From positions 228,225 to 292,224 of the forward strand of contig NZ_WUBS01000007.1 in assembly GCF_010131535.1 (NCBI RefSeq): DNA of 64,000 bases, read 5' to 3'. Under the pieces are notes generated by a model. The model was not told the DNA's origin, did not search any database, and was given only the letters and a program-made list of their open reading frames with translations. Position numbers and translations under genes: made by a program. Every line of letters starts with the position of its first letter. Position 1 is the first letter of the stretch. Origin of the DNA: Acerihabitans arboris (GTDB lineage: Bacteria; Pseudomonadota; Gammaproteobacteria; Enterobacterales; Enterobacteriaceae). Positions 45,153 to 53,373 of this stretch are shown here, in pieces.

Positions 45153-45619
45153 TGAAAAGAATCTGGGTTATCCTGGCGCTGCTCCTGCTGTCCATTACCC
45201 TCTTTTACAGTAAACATTACCGTAGCGGCTTCGCCGGTTTCCAGTGTGGCGCCATGATGGTCTACCGATCGAACAGTCCCGCCGGATCCTTTACCTATAC
45301 GCTGGAAGCCAAGATGTTTTTCACCAGCCCGCGCGAAGGTTTTTATGCCGTTAACGGCACGCTGGCCCACGACGATAGCATTTATAACCTGCATCGGACG
45401 CGATTCTTTACCTTTGCGCAGAAAAACCAACAGGGCCTGTACGAAATAACCATAACCCGCGAGATTGTCTCGGCGCTGGATACAACCCCCAAAGATATAG
45501 CCAGCCCGGTATTATTGCCGGTGGGTGAGTCTCTGCTACCCCGGTTTAAGCGAATAGATAATAAATCCATTTTGGTCAGCCTGCTTTATTCGCCATTTTT
45601 TATCTGCGCAAAAGATTAA
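45152..45619 (+). CDS. FidL-like small membrane protein, partner of the ToxR-like regulator
   Basis: This is a 155-residue protein with one N-terminal membrane helix (RIWVILALLLLSITLFY) and a periplasmic domain of mixed beta character (SFTYTLEAKMFF, GLYEITITREIV). Its ATG overlaps the regulator stop (TAATG), so the two are translationally coupled. In FidL/ToxS/PsaF pairs the partner stabilises the regulator's periplasmic domain; that role is inferred here from position and topology, since sequence similarity to FidL is only an impression. Confidence 0.7.
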   Translation: MKRIWVILALLLLSITLFYSKHYRSGFAGFQCGAMMVYRSNSPAGSFTYTLEAKMFFTSPREGFYAVNGTLAHDDSIYNLHRTRFFTFAQKNQQGLYEITITREIVSALDTTPKDIASPVLLPVGESLLPRFKRIDNKSILVSLLYSPFFICAKD

Positions 45620-45842
45620 GCCAGATGAATAATTTCCCGCGGCGCTGCTAACATCTCCGGCCACCGAATACGCGTCAGGCGCAGTCCGGCTGACAGGCGG
45701 ATCAATTATCTCCGTCCGGACTTTGACTAACCGCCCGCAAGCATAAATACTTCTAATGCAACCAAGCCATTTTTTATCATCACAATGGAAACCATTGTCC
45801 AGCACGATAGTGAAAGTTCAGGGATGTCATCGATATAGCCTT

Positions 45843-47414
45843 ATGAGAAAAACCAGACGCTCCGGATCCGCCCGCCAAGATAAGCCTGACGCCATTTTGC
45901 ATGGCCGCCATCGATTTTCATTGGTTTTCGAACTGGGCGCCTCGGCCGCGCTGCTGATAGCGGCCCTGATAACCATTAACGGCTGGCATGTATGGCAGAC
46001 CTATCATTCCGCGCTGGCCAAATCCCAGACCGCGACCATGAACTTGACCCAAGCCTTATCGCAGCATGCCAGCGATACCTTTTCCCAGGCCGAAGCCACC
46101 CTGGCGGAGCTGGCGCGGCAGATAGACACCCTCGGCGCCGGCGCGGCGCAGCGACCCCGGCTACATCAGCTTTTCCAGCAAAAAGCCCAGGGGTTGAAGC
46201 AAATAGGCGCTATTTCCCTATTTGACGACGCCGGCCATATGATTGTAACGGAAGCGGACCACCTGCCGGCCGTGAATAATTACGCCGACCGCGATTATTT
46301 TATTTATCATCGCGACCATCCCGAGTTAACCCTGCGCATCGGCAACGTCGTTCGCAGCCGCATGACCCACCAGTTGATTGTGCCCATCTCCCGGCGCCTC
46401 AACCATTCCGACGGCAGTTTTGCCGGGGTAGTGCTGGAAAGCATCATGCTCGATCATTTCCGCAATTTTTATACCAGATTCATGATTAGCGATGACTCGA
46501 CGTTAATGATGCTGCTCAATAACGGTACAGTGCTCTACCGACATCCCTATGATGAAAAAATCATCGGCACCACCATTGCCGGCTCGCCGCTATACCAGGA
46601 CAATATCCGGCAAAACCATTCGGGCATCGTAACCAGCGTCCTGTCGGCCGACCCGGAGCAGAAGGTCTATAGCTATACCCACCTTAAACAGTATCCGGTG
46701 ATTGTCACCACCGGCCTGTCGCTGGACCAGACCATGTCCGACTGGCGACAGGACGCGTTTAACCATGCGGTGATGACCCTGATTTTTGTCGTGATGATCA
46801 CCACCGTCTGTTTATTGCTGATGCGTCAGGTGCGCGCGCGAATGCGCGCCGAACAGGAGCTTATCCACGCCCAGCGGGAGCTGCGCACGTTAAACCGGTC
46901 GCTGGAGAAGCTGGCGCGTTCGGATGGGCTGACCGGTCTCTATAACCGGCGCCATTTTGATCTTGCGCTGGACAACGAATTCAAGCGCGCCATGCAATCG
47001 CGCAGGGAGCTGGGGCTTATCCTGCTGGACGTGGATTATTTCAAGCAGTTTAACGATCTGTACGGCCATGTGGCCGGTGACGAATGCCTGCGGCTTATCG
47101 GGCAAACCCTGCACAACCTGCCGCTGCGCCACCGTGACCTGGTGGCGCGCTACGGCGGCGAGGAATTTATCATTTTGCTGCCCGACACCGATCGCGCGGG
47201 CACCCTGGCGGCGGCGCAGCGCATCCGGCAGGGGATTATTCAATTAAACATACCCCACGAGGGCAGCCCGACCGGGATCCTAACCTCAAGCCTCGGGGTG
47301 TTTGTCGGCCTGCCGGTGGCCGGGCAGGACACGCCCACCCGGCTGGTGGTCAAGGCGGATTCCGCCCTTTACCAAGCAAAACGCCAGGGACGCAACCAGA
47401 TCTGCCAGGCCTGA
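45843..47414 (+). CDS. membrane-bound diguanylate cyclase with extracytoplasmic Cache-like sensor
   Basis: This protein makes cyclic di-GMP in response to an outside signal. The membrane helices at about residues 25-45 and 310-335 flank a ~260-residue periplasmic domain of the dCache type (FDDAGHMIVTEAD, ADRDYFIYHRDHPE, SRRLNHSDGSFAGVVLESI). The GGDEF domain starts SDGLTGLYNRRHFD, the active site is ARYGGEEFIILLPD, and the inhibitory site RHRD lies five residues before GGEEF, so product inhibition is expected. The start ATG 45843 gives 523 residues; the upstream ribosome site is weak. It is monocistronic. Confidence 0.9.
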   Translation: MRKTRRSGSARQDKPDAILHGRHRFSLVFELGASAALLIAALITINGWHVWQTYHSALAKSQTATMNLTQALSQHASDTFSQAEATLAELARQIDTLGAGAAQRPRLHQLFQQKAQGLKQIGAISLFDDAGHMIVTEADHLPAVNNYADRDYFIYHRDHPELTLRIGNVVRSRMTHQLIVPISRRLNHSDGSFAGVVLESIMLDHFRNFYTRFMISDDSTLMMLLNNGTVLYRHPYDEKIIGTTIAGSPLYQDNIRQNHSGIVTSVLSADPEQKVYSYTHLKQYPVIVTTGLSLDQTMSDWRQDAFNHAVMTLIFVVMITTVCLLLMRQVRARMRAEQELIHAQRELRTLNRSLEKLARSDGLTGLYNRRHFDLALDNEFKRAMQSRRELGLILLDVDYFKQFNDLYGHVAGDECLRLIGQTLHNLPLRHRDLVARYGGEEFIILLPDTDRAGTLAAAQRIRQGIIQLNIPHEGSPTGILTSSLGVFVGLPVAGQDTPTRLVVKADSALYQAKRQGRNQICQA

Positions 47415-47423
47415 ATCCGCGTT

Positions 47424-48188
47424 TCAGATTCCGCTGAACCAGTTATAACCCTGATCTTCCCAATATCCGCCGGGATTGTCATTGCCCACCGACAGGGAGA
47501 CGATATGCTTGGCGTTCTTAAAACCCAGTTTGGTCGGCACCCGTAGCCTGAGCGGATAACCATAGGCGTCCGGCAGCGCCTTGCCGGCAAAATCCAGCGC
47601 CAGCGTGGTTTGCGGATGCAGGGCGGTGGCCATATCGATACTGGAGTAGTAGCGGTCGGCACAGCGAAAACCGACAAACCCGGCGCGCAGATCGGCCCCG
47701 ACATGCTCCAGGAACGTGCGCAGCGGCACGCCGCTCCACTGGCCGATGGCGCTCCAGCCCTCGATGCAGATAAGCCGGGTCACCTGGCTGCGCCTTGGCA
47801 ACGCCCGCAGCATGTCCAGCGTCCAGGGCCGCTTATCGGCCACCCGCCCGGCCACCTCCAGCCTGTAGGCGGGAAGATCGATTTCCGGCACGTTGTATTC
47901 GGGATAAAAGGCGTTAAAGGGGAACGGCTTGGTCACCTGATCCAGACGATAGGTTTGCGCCAGGCGCCGCCCGCTGAACAGCCACCCCTGCACCCGGTCG
48001 TTCCAGCGCGACATGGCCCATAGCGCTTTATCCACCTCATCGCCGTCCTGCAGATTGCAGCCGGTCAGCAGGGTCAGCGCGCCCAGCGTCAGGCCCGAGC
48101 GCAGCAACAGGCGGCGCTGCACTCGGTACAGCGTTTTTTGCTGCGCCGGCTCGAGTTTGAGGCCGGTCTTTTTCTGCTCGTTATTCAT
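47424..48188 (-). CDS. molybdopterin-dependent oxidoreductase (MsrP/sulfite-oxidase fold)
   Basis: This is a 254-residue periplasmic oxidoreductase of the sulfite-oxidase/MsrP fold. The molybdenum-ligating cysteine is in TRLICIEGWSAIGQWSG, followed by VGFRCADRYYSSIDMATAL and YGYPLRLRVPTKLGFKNAK, the cofactor and substrate segments. The N-terminus has RRLLLRSGLTLGALTLLTGC, a Tat-like twin arginine leading into a lipobox, so the enzyme may be a Tat-exported lipoprotein. It overlaps the cytochrome b gene by eight bases. The substrate is unknown; methionine sulfoxide or another S/N-oxide is possible. Confidence 0.87.
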   Translation of the reverse strand: MNNEQKKTGLKLEPAQQKTLYRVQRRLLLRSGLTLGALTLLTGCNLQDGDEVDKALWAMSRWNDRVQGWLFSGRRLAQTYRLDQVTKPFPFNAFYPEYNVPEIDLPAYRLEVAGRVADKRPWTLDMLRALPRRSQVTRLICIEGWSAIGQWSGVPLRTFLEHVGADLRAGFVGFRCADRYYSSIDMATALHPQTTLALDFAGKALPDAYGYPLRLRVPTKLGFKNAKHIVSLSVGNDNPGGYWEDQGYNWFSGI

Positions 48189-48825
48189 CGGAGGTTTCCC
48201 GCGGCTTGCGGCGTATATAACCGGTAATCATGGGCAAAAAGGTCGACGGCACGGTAACTACCATCGCCACATGGACCACGGCAAACATCACGATGCCGCC
48301 CATGGCGAAAAAATGGACATAACGCGCCCGGTCAAATCCGCCGAACAGCGCCACCAGAGGGTAAAGCTGCACCGGTTTCCAGATAGACAGGCCGGACAGG
48401 ACCAACAGCAGCCCGCACAGCAGGGCAAACCAATAAAAGGCTTTCTGGATGGCGTTATAGCGTCCCAGCCGATGCTCCAGGCGAAAGGTCAACGCCAGCT
48501 TCACGTCACGCAGCGCCGAGCGCGGCGTCAGCGGCAGGAAGTCGCGGCGAAAGTGACCGCTGAACAGTCCCCAGAGAATATAAAGCAGCCCGTTCGCCGC
48601 CAGCGCCCACATCACCGCCAGGTGCCAGGCGATGGAGCCGCCCAGCCAGCCGCCCAGGGTCAGCGCGGTGGGAAACGTCAACGCGGGGAAAATCGGCGAG
48701 GCATTGTAAATACCCCAGCCGCTCATCAGCATGGCGCACAGGATCGGCACGTTCAGCCAGTGCATAATCCGCACCGGCGCGCGATGCAGACGGATTTTGG
48801 ATAGAGACGCGGAGGATGTCTTCAC
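48181..48825 (-). CDS. cytochrome b561-type membrane subunit of the molybdopterin oxidoreductase
   Basis: This is an inner-membrane haem protein with four or five helices that would pass electrons to the molybdopterin subunit. Likely haem-ligand histidines are in APVRIMHWLNVP, IAWHLAVMWALAANG, and RYVHFFAMGGIVMFAVVHVAMV. The start is chosen at GTG 48825 because GGAGAG lies just upstream; a GTG at 48900 that overlaps the upstream gene (GTGA) would add 25 Arg/Pro-rich residues. It is coupled to the oxidoreductase gene. In the MsrPQ system MsrQ plays this part, but this protein is a different cytochrome b family. Confidence 0.82.
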   Translation of the reverse strand: MKTSSASLSKIRLHRAPVRIMHWLNVPILCAMLMSGWGIYNASPIFPALTFPTALTLGGWLGGSIAWHLAVMWALAANGLLYILWGLFSGHFRRDFLPLTPRSALRDVKLALTFRLEHRLGRYNAIQKAFYWFALLCGLLLVLSGLSIWKPVQLYPLVALFGGFDRARYVHFFAMGGIVMFAVVHVAMVVTVPSTFLPMITGYIRRKPRETSDE

Positions 48826-48896
48826 AAGCTCTCCAGGGGCGGGGGCGCGTCGGGGCCGGGCGAACCTTGCCGCCCGGCCCGAACCGCCTATCCGTT

Positions 48897-49523
48897 TCAC
48901 ATGGGGGGGATAGTGCCGTTAACACCGGCGACGATACGGCCCGCCACCAGATGATCCGCGCTGCCCGGCGCCGGGAACAGGATAATATGCGCGCCCGGCT
49001 TTAGCAACGAGCGGTCGCCTGGTGACAGTGTCACAACAGGCACGTCTTCCGGCACAATCACCTTTTTCTCGCCGTTCTGGTACTTCACCGTCATGGTCCG
49101 GCCGTTGGCGTTAACCAGCGTGCCGACGGTGCCGTTGGTCATGGTGCCCACCTTGCCGTCGGCGCCCTGCCATGGCCTGAACCCTTCACCGGAACCGCGC
49201 AGGCTCGGATCAAACACATGAACCTCCAGGGCTTTCAGCGTGCCGTCAGGCTGCGGCGCCGCGGCGGTGCCGATAAAGCTGTTGGGTTTGATATCGCTGA
49301 TTTTGCCCTGCGCCACCGCGGAGATGGTGGTTTTATCGTTCAGGGTGGCCGTCAGCTTTTCGCCCCGGCGATCGGTTAGCTGTAATCGATCGCCGCTGAA
49401 TTGGGTTACCGTGCCCCGCACCGCCATCGAGGGTTTGGCGGGAGCGTCCGCCGCCATGATCATGGGGCTGGCAAACGTCAGCATGCCCATCAGCATACCG
49501 GTTAAGACTGTATATCGTGCCAT
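48897..49523 (-). CDS. DUF5666-like periplasmic protein, first gene of the molybdopterin oxidoreductase operon
   Basis: This is a 208-residue exported protein. The signal peptide is RYTVLTGMLMGMLTFASPMIMA. The mature part has two beta-rich repeats of the DUF5666 type (VRGTVTQFSGDRLQLTDRRG and GTVGTLVNANGRTMTVKYQNG), an OB-like fold of unknown function. AGGAGAAGG precedes the ATG. Its end overlaps the alternative start of the cytochrome b gene, so the three genes form one operon. Relatives accompany similar cytochrome/oxidoreductase pairs, but the role is not established. Confidence 0.75.
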   Translation of the reverse strand: MARYTVLTGMLMGMLTFASPMIMAADAPAKPSMAVRGTVTQFSGDRLQLTDRRGEKLTATLNDKTTISAVAQGKISDIKPNSFIGTAAAPQPDGTLKALEVHVFDPSLRGSGEGFRPWQGADGKVGTMTNGTVGTLVNANGRTMTVKYQNGEKKVIVPEDVPVVTLSPGDRSLLKPGAHIILFPAPGSADHLVAGRIVAGVNGTIPPM

Positions 49524-49846
49524 GTCCTTCTCCTGTGCTTATTATGCTTATGCGGCCACTTGTGCGCCGGAAATAACATCTTTGACACTACTTTATAACA
49601 TTACGCGTGTTTTTGGCATTTGGCTTGGACAAAAAGCGCTTTAGGCCGGGGAAGATGTTGAAAGATATTTCAACGCGGGTGACGTTAAACGTGGCGGAAA
49701 ATGACTCAACGAGGAACGCGGGCAGGACAGGCAAGCTAATAAAGACGCCGTGAACACACCCCGCCGTTCCAGGGATGTGACGAGGGTGCGCGATTACGGC
49801 TCACATCCTTGCGGGCCACCCTGCGGGCCAACCGCAGGACAACTAC
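49524..49846. other. intergenic region upstream of the oxidoreductase operon
   Basis: These 323 bases contain the promoter of the leftward operon and the end of the formaldehyde dehydrogenase transcript. GGATGTGA (49773-49780) pairs with TCACATCC (49801-49808) to form a possible terminator without a T-run. No gene is visible. Confidence 0.4.
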
Positions 49847-50980
49847 TCAGGGTTTGAGGATAACCTTGGTCCAGCCCGCGTCGCGATCGTCGAAGTGTTT
49901 ATAGGCGTCCGGCGCCTCGGCCAGGTGGAGGCGATGGGAAATAATTTGTGACGGCGCGGCCTTGCCCTGATGGATCAGGCGCGCCAGCTGGCGGTTATAG
50001 GCCTTGACGTTGGCCTGGCCGGTGCGGATCTGCTGGCCCTTAAACCAAAAGCTGCCGAAATCGAACGGCATCTTGCCCTCTTTCGCCAAATCCGTACCGG
50101 CCCCCGGATCCTGCGGCACAAATACCCCGACCACGCCGATGCCGCCGGTGGCCCTGGTGGAGGCCACCAGGCTGTTCATGGTGGCCGAGTTGTCCTCATG
50201 GCCGTGCTTATCACAACATTGATAACCGACGCATTCGCAGCCGCAGTCGGTGCCGCGCCCGTCGGTCAGGTTCATGATTTGCTCCACCGCCGCGTCGCCG
50301 ACGCCGTTGATCGCCGTGGCGCCGAGTTTTTCCGCCAATGCCAGGCGGCTGGGATGGGTATCCACCACAAACACCTGCGAGGCGCCTTTGACGACGGCCG
50401 AATGGGCGGCCATCAATCCCACCGGGCCGGCGCCGTAAATCGCCACGCTATCGCCGGGGCGCAGGCCCGCCAGTTCGGTGGCATGCCAGCCGGTCGGGAA
50501 AATATCGGACAGCATGACGTAGTCATCTTCTTTTTCCCGGGCGTCTTTCGGCAGTACCAGGCAATTAAAATCACCAAAGGGCACCCGCAGTAATTCCGCC
50601 TGGCCGCCCTCCCAGGGCCCCATTTCAGCAAAACCGTAGGCGGCGCCCGCCGAGCCGGGATTGGCGGTGAGGCAGAACCCGGTCAGGCCGCGTTCGCAGT
50701 TTTCGCAAAAGCCGCAGCCGATGTTAAACGGCAGGCAGACATAATCGCCCACCTTGATCCGCTGCACGCCCGCTCCGACCTCGATGACCTGTCCGAGGTT
50801 CTCGTGGCCGAAAATGCGCCCGGTTTCAAAACTGGTGCGCCCCTCATACATATGCAAGTCCGAGCCGCAGATATTGGTGGTGGTAATGCGGACCAGTACA
50901 TCGGTAGGCTTGTCAATTTTCGCGTCCGGCATATCTTTTACCACGACATCGCGTGGACCGTTATAAACGACTGCTTTCAT
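49847..50980 (-). CDS. zinc-dependent formaldehyde dehydrogenase-like alcohol dehydrogenase (FdhA-type)
   Basis: This is a 377-residue medium-chain zinc dehydrogenase. The catalytic zinc ligands are in NICGSDLHMYEGR and FGHENLGQVIEVG; the structural zinc cysteines are in GCGFCENCERGLTGFCL; the NAD fold has VAIYGAGPVGLMAAHSAVVKGA. The insert GCECVGYQCCDKHGHED is characteristic of glutathione-independent formaldehyde dehydrogenases of the Pseudomonas putida FdhA type and of some aldehyde dismutases. GGAGG precedes the ATG. No regulator or frm genes are adjacent. Formaldehyde or another short aldehyde is the likely substrate. Confidence 0.9.
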   Translation of the reverse strand: MKAVVYNGPRDVVVKDMPDAKIDKPTDVLVRITTTNICGSDLHMYEGRTSFETGRIFGHENLGQVIEVGAGVQRIKVGDYVCLPFNIGCGFCENCERGLTGFCLTANPGSAGAAYGFAEMGPWEGGQAELLRVPFGDFNCLVLPKDAREKEDDYVMLSDIFPTGWHATELAGLRPGDSVAIYGAGPVGLMAAHSAVVKGASQVFVVDTHPSRLALAEKLGATAINGVGDAAVEQIMNLTDGRGTDCGCECVGYQCCDKHGHEDNSATMNSLVASTRATGGIGVVGVFVPQDPGAGTDLAKEGKMPFDFGSFWFKGQQIRTGQANVKAYNRQLARLIHQGKAAPSQIISHRLHLAEAPDAYKHFDDRDAGWTKVILKP

Positions 50981-51504
50981 TATTTCCTCCGGCGTATGTC
51001 ACTGTGGAATGCGGAAAATCCGTTGAATTGCCTATTTAACGGATAGACCAAAACTGATAGGACCGCTATCAATGGTGAGTTTATTTACACAATTAACCTG
51101 AAAAAAAAACACAACAAACAAGGCAAGGCGGATTTACAGGCAGGACGGATAGAAGAATATCGGACTGGGCGCCGTTGATTAATAAATATTAATGATGATT
51201 TAGCATATTGGACTGCGCAGCGCCGACCGTCGGCGTATTATGCGGCGAGGCGCCGGAGTGCTCGATGCAGGAACGTTGCGCTAGGCATTAACTATCAAAA
51301 CAGGCACGATGAAAGGGCGCGAATTAACAGTGATAGGGTCAGAAAAAACTATAGAACCCCCAAGTTGACGTGACGGCATCACAACAGCTATAACGTCGTG
51401 TTATTTTTTACTAAGCAGTTGATTTTGCGGTTAAAGGACCGGGCGCGTGGCCTTAGGCACACCCGGCCCCCCGAAGTAAACCAAAACAGGGCGCTAACGA
51501 TGAG
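50981..51504. other. 524-base intergenic region without recognised gene
   Basis: This region lies upstream of the fdhA-like gene and downstream of the acuI-like gene, both leftward, so it holds at least the fdhA-like promoter. It contains an AT-rich palindrome (ATTAATA-AA-TATTAAT, 51178-51193) and a GC hairpin (CGCCGAC-C-GTCGGCG, 51221-51235). I see no protein-coding potential or known RNA. Confidence 0.4.
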
Positions 51505-52488
51505 TTAACGGTTAACGTCGACGATGATCCTGCCGCGGATTTTGCCGTCCATCAGCGCGCCGGCGGTTTCAATCACTTCGCCCAGGCCGATTTCGCGGCT
51601 GACGCTGTTTATCAGGCCGTCGTCAACCAGGGTGGCGATGCGGTCCCAGGCGGCCAGACGGTCGGCCAACGGGCGCATCACGCTGTCCACGCCGGCCAGG
51701 GTTACGCCGCGCAGAATAAAGGGCGCCACGCTTGCCGGCAGATCCATCCCCTGCGCCAGGCCGCAGGCGGCCACGGTACCTTGATATTGCAAGCCGGCGC
51801 AGACGTTGGCCAGCGTATGGCTGCCGACGCTGTCGATTGCCGCGGCCCATTGCTCCTTGCCCAGCGGCCGTCCGGGCGCGGAAAGCTGTGCCCTGTCGAT
51901 AACCTCAACCGCGCCAAGCCGCTTAAGATGCTCAGCCTCTTCCTGGCGTCCGGTCGACGCCACCACCTGATAGCCCAGGCGCGACAAAAACGCGATGGCA
52001 AAGCTGCCGACGCCGCCGTTGGCGCCGGTAACCAGCACCTTGCCCCTGGCCGGGGCCACGCCGTTTTTTTCCAGCGCAATCACCGCCAGCATCGCGGTAT
52101 AACCGGCGGTGCCGACCGCCATGGCCTGCCGGCCGGTCATCCCGGCGGGCAGCGGGATCAGCCAGTCGCCGTTCAGCCGCGCCTTTTGCGCCAGGCCGCC
52201 CCAGTGTTTCTCGCCCACGCCCCAGCCGTTCAGCAGCACCGCGTCGCCGGGTTTGAACCCGGCATGGCCGCTATGCTCGACAATGCCGGCCAAATCAATG
52301 CCCGGCACCATGGGGAAAGAGCGTACCACCGGGCCTTTGCCGGTAATGGCCAAGCCGTCTTTATAATTGAGCGTGGAATAACCGACGTTCACCCGCACGT
52401 CGCCCTCCGGCAGCTGCGCCTCATCCAGCCGGGCGCTGCGCGCGCGATAGCCCCGCTCATCTTTCTCGATCAAAATTCCGTTGAACAT
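51505..52488 (-). CDS. acuI: AcuI/YhdH-type acryloyl-CoA reductase
   Basis: This is a 327-residue NADPH-dependent medium-chain reductase that reduces acryloyl-CoA to propionyl-CoA and protects against acrylate. [48 protein letters not shown] and [23 protein letters not shown] are typical of YhdH/AcuI. GAGGAGAGG precedes the ATG. It follows the TetR-type gene by 46 bases and is probably cotranscribed, as in the acuR-acuI pair of Rhodobacter. The E. coli yhdH is not linked to such a regulator. Confidence 0.9.
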   Translation of the reverse strand: MFNGILIEKDERGYRARSARLDEAQLPEGDVRVNVGYSTLNYKDGLAITGKGPVVRSFPMVPGIDLAGIVEHSGHAGFKPGDAVLLNGWGVGEKHWGGLAQKARLNGDWLIPLPAGMTGRQAMAVGTAGYTAMLAVIALEKNGVAPARGKVLVTGANGGVGSFAIAFLSRLGYQVVASTGRQEEAEHLKRLGAVEVIDRAQLSAPGRPLGKEQWAAAIDSVGSHTLANVCAGLQYQGTVAACGLAQGMDLPASVAPFILRGVTLAGVDSVMRPLADRLAAWDRIATLVDDGLINSVSREIGLGEVIETAGALMDGKIRGRIIVDVNR

Positions 52489-52534
52489 ACCCTCTCCTCA
52501 CATAGTCACCGCATAGTGATAAACCGCCGCCCGC

Positions 52535-53167
52535 TCAGCGCGGCAAACCGGCAAAAAACACCTCGGCGAAGCGCTGCAGCGGCTGGGCGCTTTTTGCCAG
52601 CCGCGCGCGCATGACCGCGCCCTCCCAGCCGATCCAGAAAAATTCCGCCAGCCCCTCGCAGTCCGCCGAGGGCGACAGCTGCCCGGCGTCGCGCGCCAGG
52701 CGCAGGCAGCAGGCGACCCGCCCTTGCCACTCTTGCAATATGCCGCTGAGCTGACGGCGGTAACCGTCCGGCAGCAGATTAATTTCCTGCCCGAGATTGC
52801 CCACCAGGCAACCGCGTTTAAAATCATATTTAGCCATGCCGAGGCTGGCGTCGCGCACAAACGCCCGCAGCCGGTCCAGCGGCGGCATCGTCTCGCACAG
52901 CAGGCAGCGATCGAGCTTACGGGCAAAATAACGGCCGTAATAAGCGATAATCTCCTGCCCGAACGCTTCTTTGCTGGCGAAATAGTAATAAAACGAGCCT
53001 TTGGGCACGCCCACCTGTTTCAGGATGCCGTCGATGCCCGAGGCGCTGAACCCCTGTTCGGTCAGGATCGCGGTACCGCAGCGGATTAAGCTCTCGCGGG
53101 TATCGGGATGGTCCCGGGCAATTTTTGGCGGCCGCCCGCGCCGCGCCGTAAATATAGGTGTCGTCAT
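52535..53167 (-). CDS. acuR: TetR-family regulator of the AcuR/NemR group
   Basis: This is a 210-residue TetR repressor. The helix-turn-helix is GILKQVGVPKGSFYYYFASKEAFGQEII after an N-terminal RRGRPPK. The ligand domain keeps the group's FKRGCLVGNLGQEI segment, whose cysteine is the reactive one in NemR-like and AcuR-like sensors of acrylate or electrophiles. An operator of TAGAC-N-GTCTA form lies just upstream. There is no clear ribosome site before ATG 53167. Confidence 0.82.
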   Translation of the reverse strand: MTTPIFTARRGRPPKIARDHPDTRESLIRCGTAILTEQGFSASGIDGILKQVGVPKGSFYYYFASKEAFGQEIIAYYGRYFARKLDRCLLCETMPPLDRLRAFVRDASLGMAKYDFKRGCLVGNLGQEINLLPDGYRRQLSGILQEWQGRVACCLRLARDAGQLSPSADCEGLAEFFWIGWEGAVMRARLAKSAQPLQRFAEVFFAGLPR

Positions 53168-53175
53168 GAAATTAA

Positions 53176-53194
53176 TATAGACCGACCGTCTATA
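53176..53194 (-). promoter_or_regulatory. operator of the acuR-acuI operon
   Basis: TATAGAC-CGACC-GTCTATA, perfect 7-bp arms, nine bases upstream of the acuR start. It contains TAGACC..GTCTA, similar to the NemR box, and probably overlaps the promoter. Confidence 0.7.
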
Positions 53195-53373
53195 AAATAC
53201 GAGTATAATGTTAGCCGGCGCGGGTTTTATTGCGCCGGATCATTATTACGGCAAACGAGAGAAGCCTGAACCGGGGATAGAAAAGACAATGGCCTCGGGC
53301 GACACATGCTGTTAGACAGGGGGCAGGCGCCCATTTTTGCCGGCGTCGGCTTCCAGGCGTTAAGTTACCAACG

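Noticed and set aside
47424..48900. MsrP-MsrQ system by name
   Set aside because: The catalytic subunit has the right fold, but the leader and the cytochrome partner differ from MsrPQ, so the symbols were not assigned.
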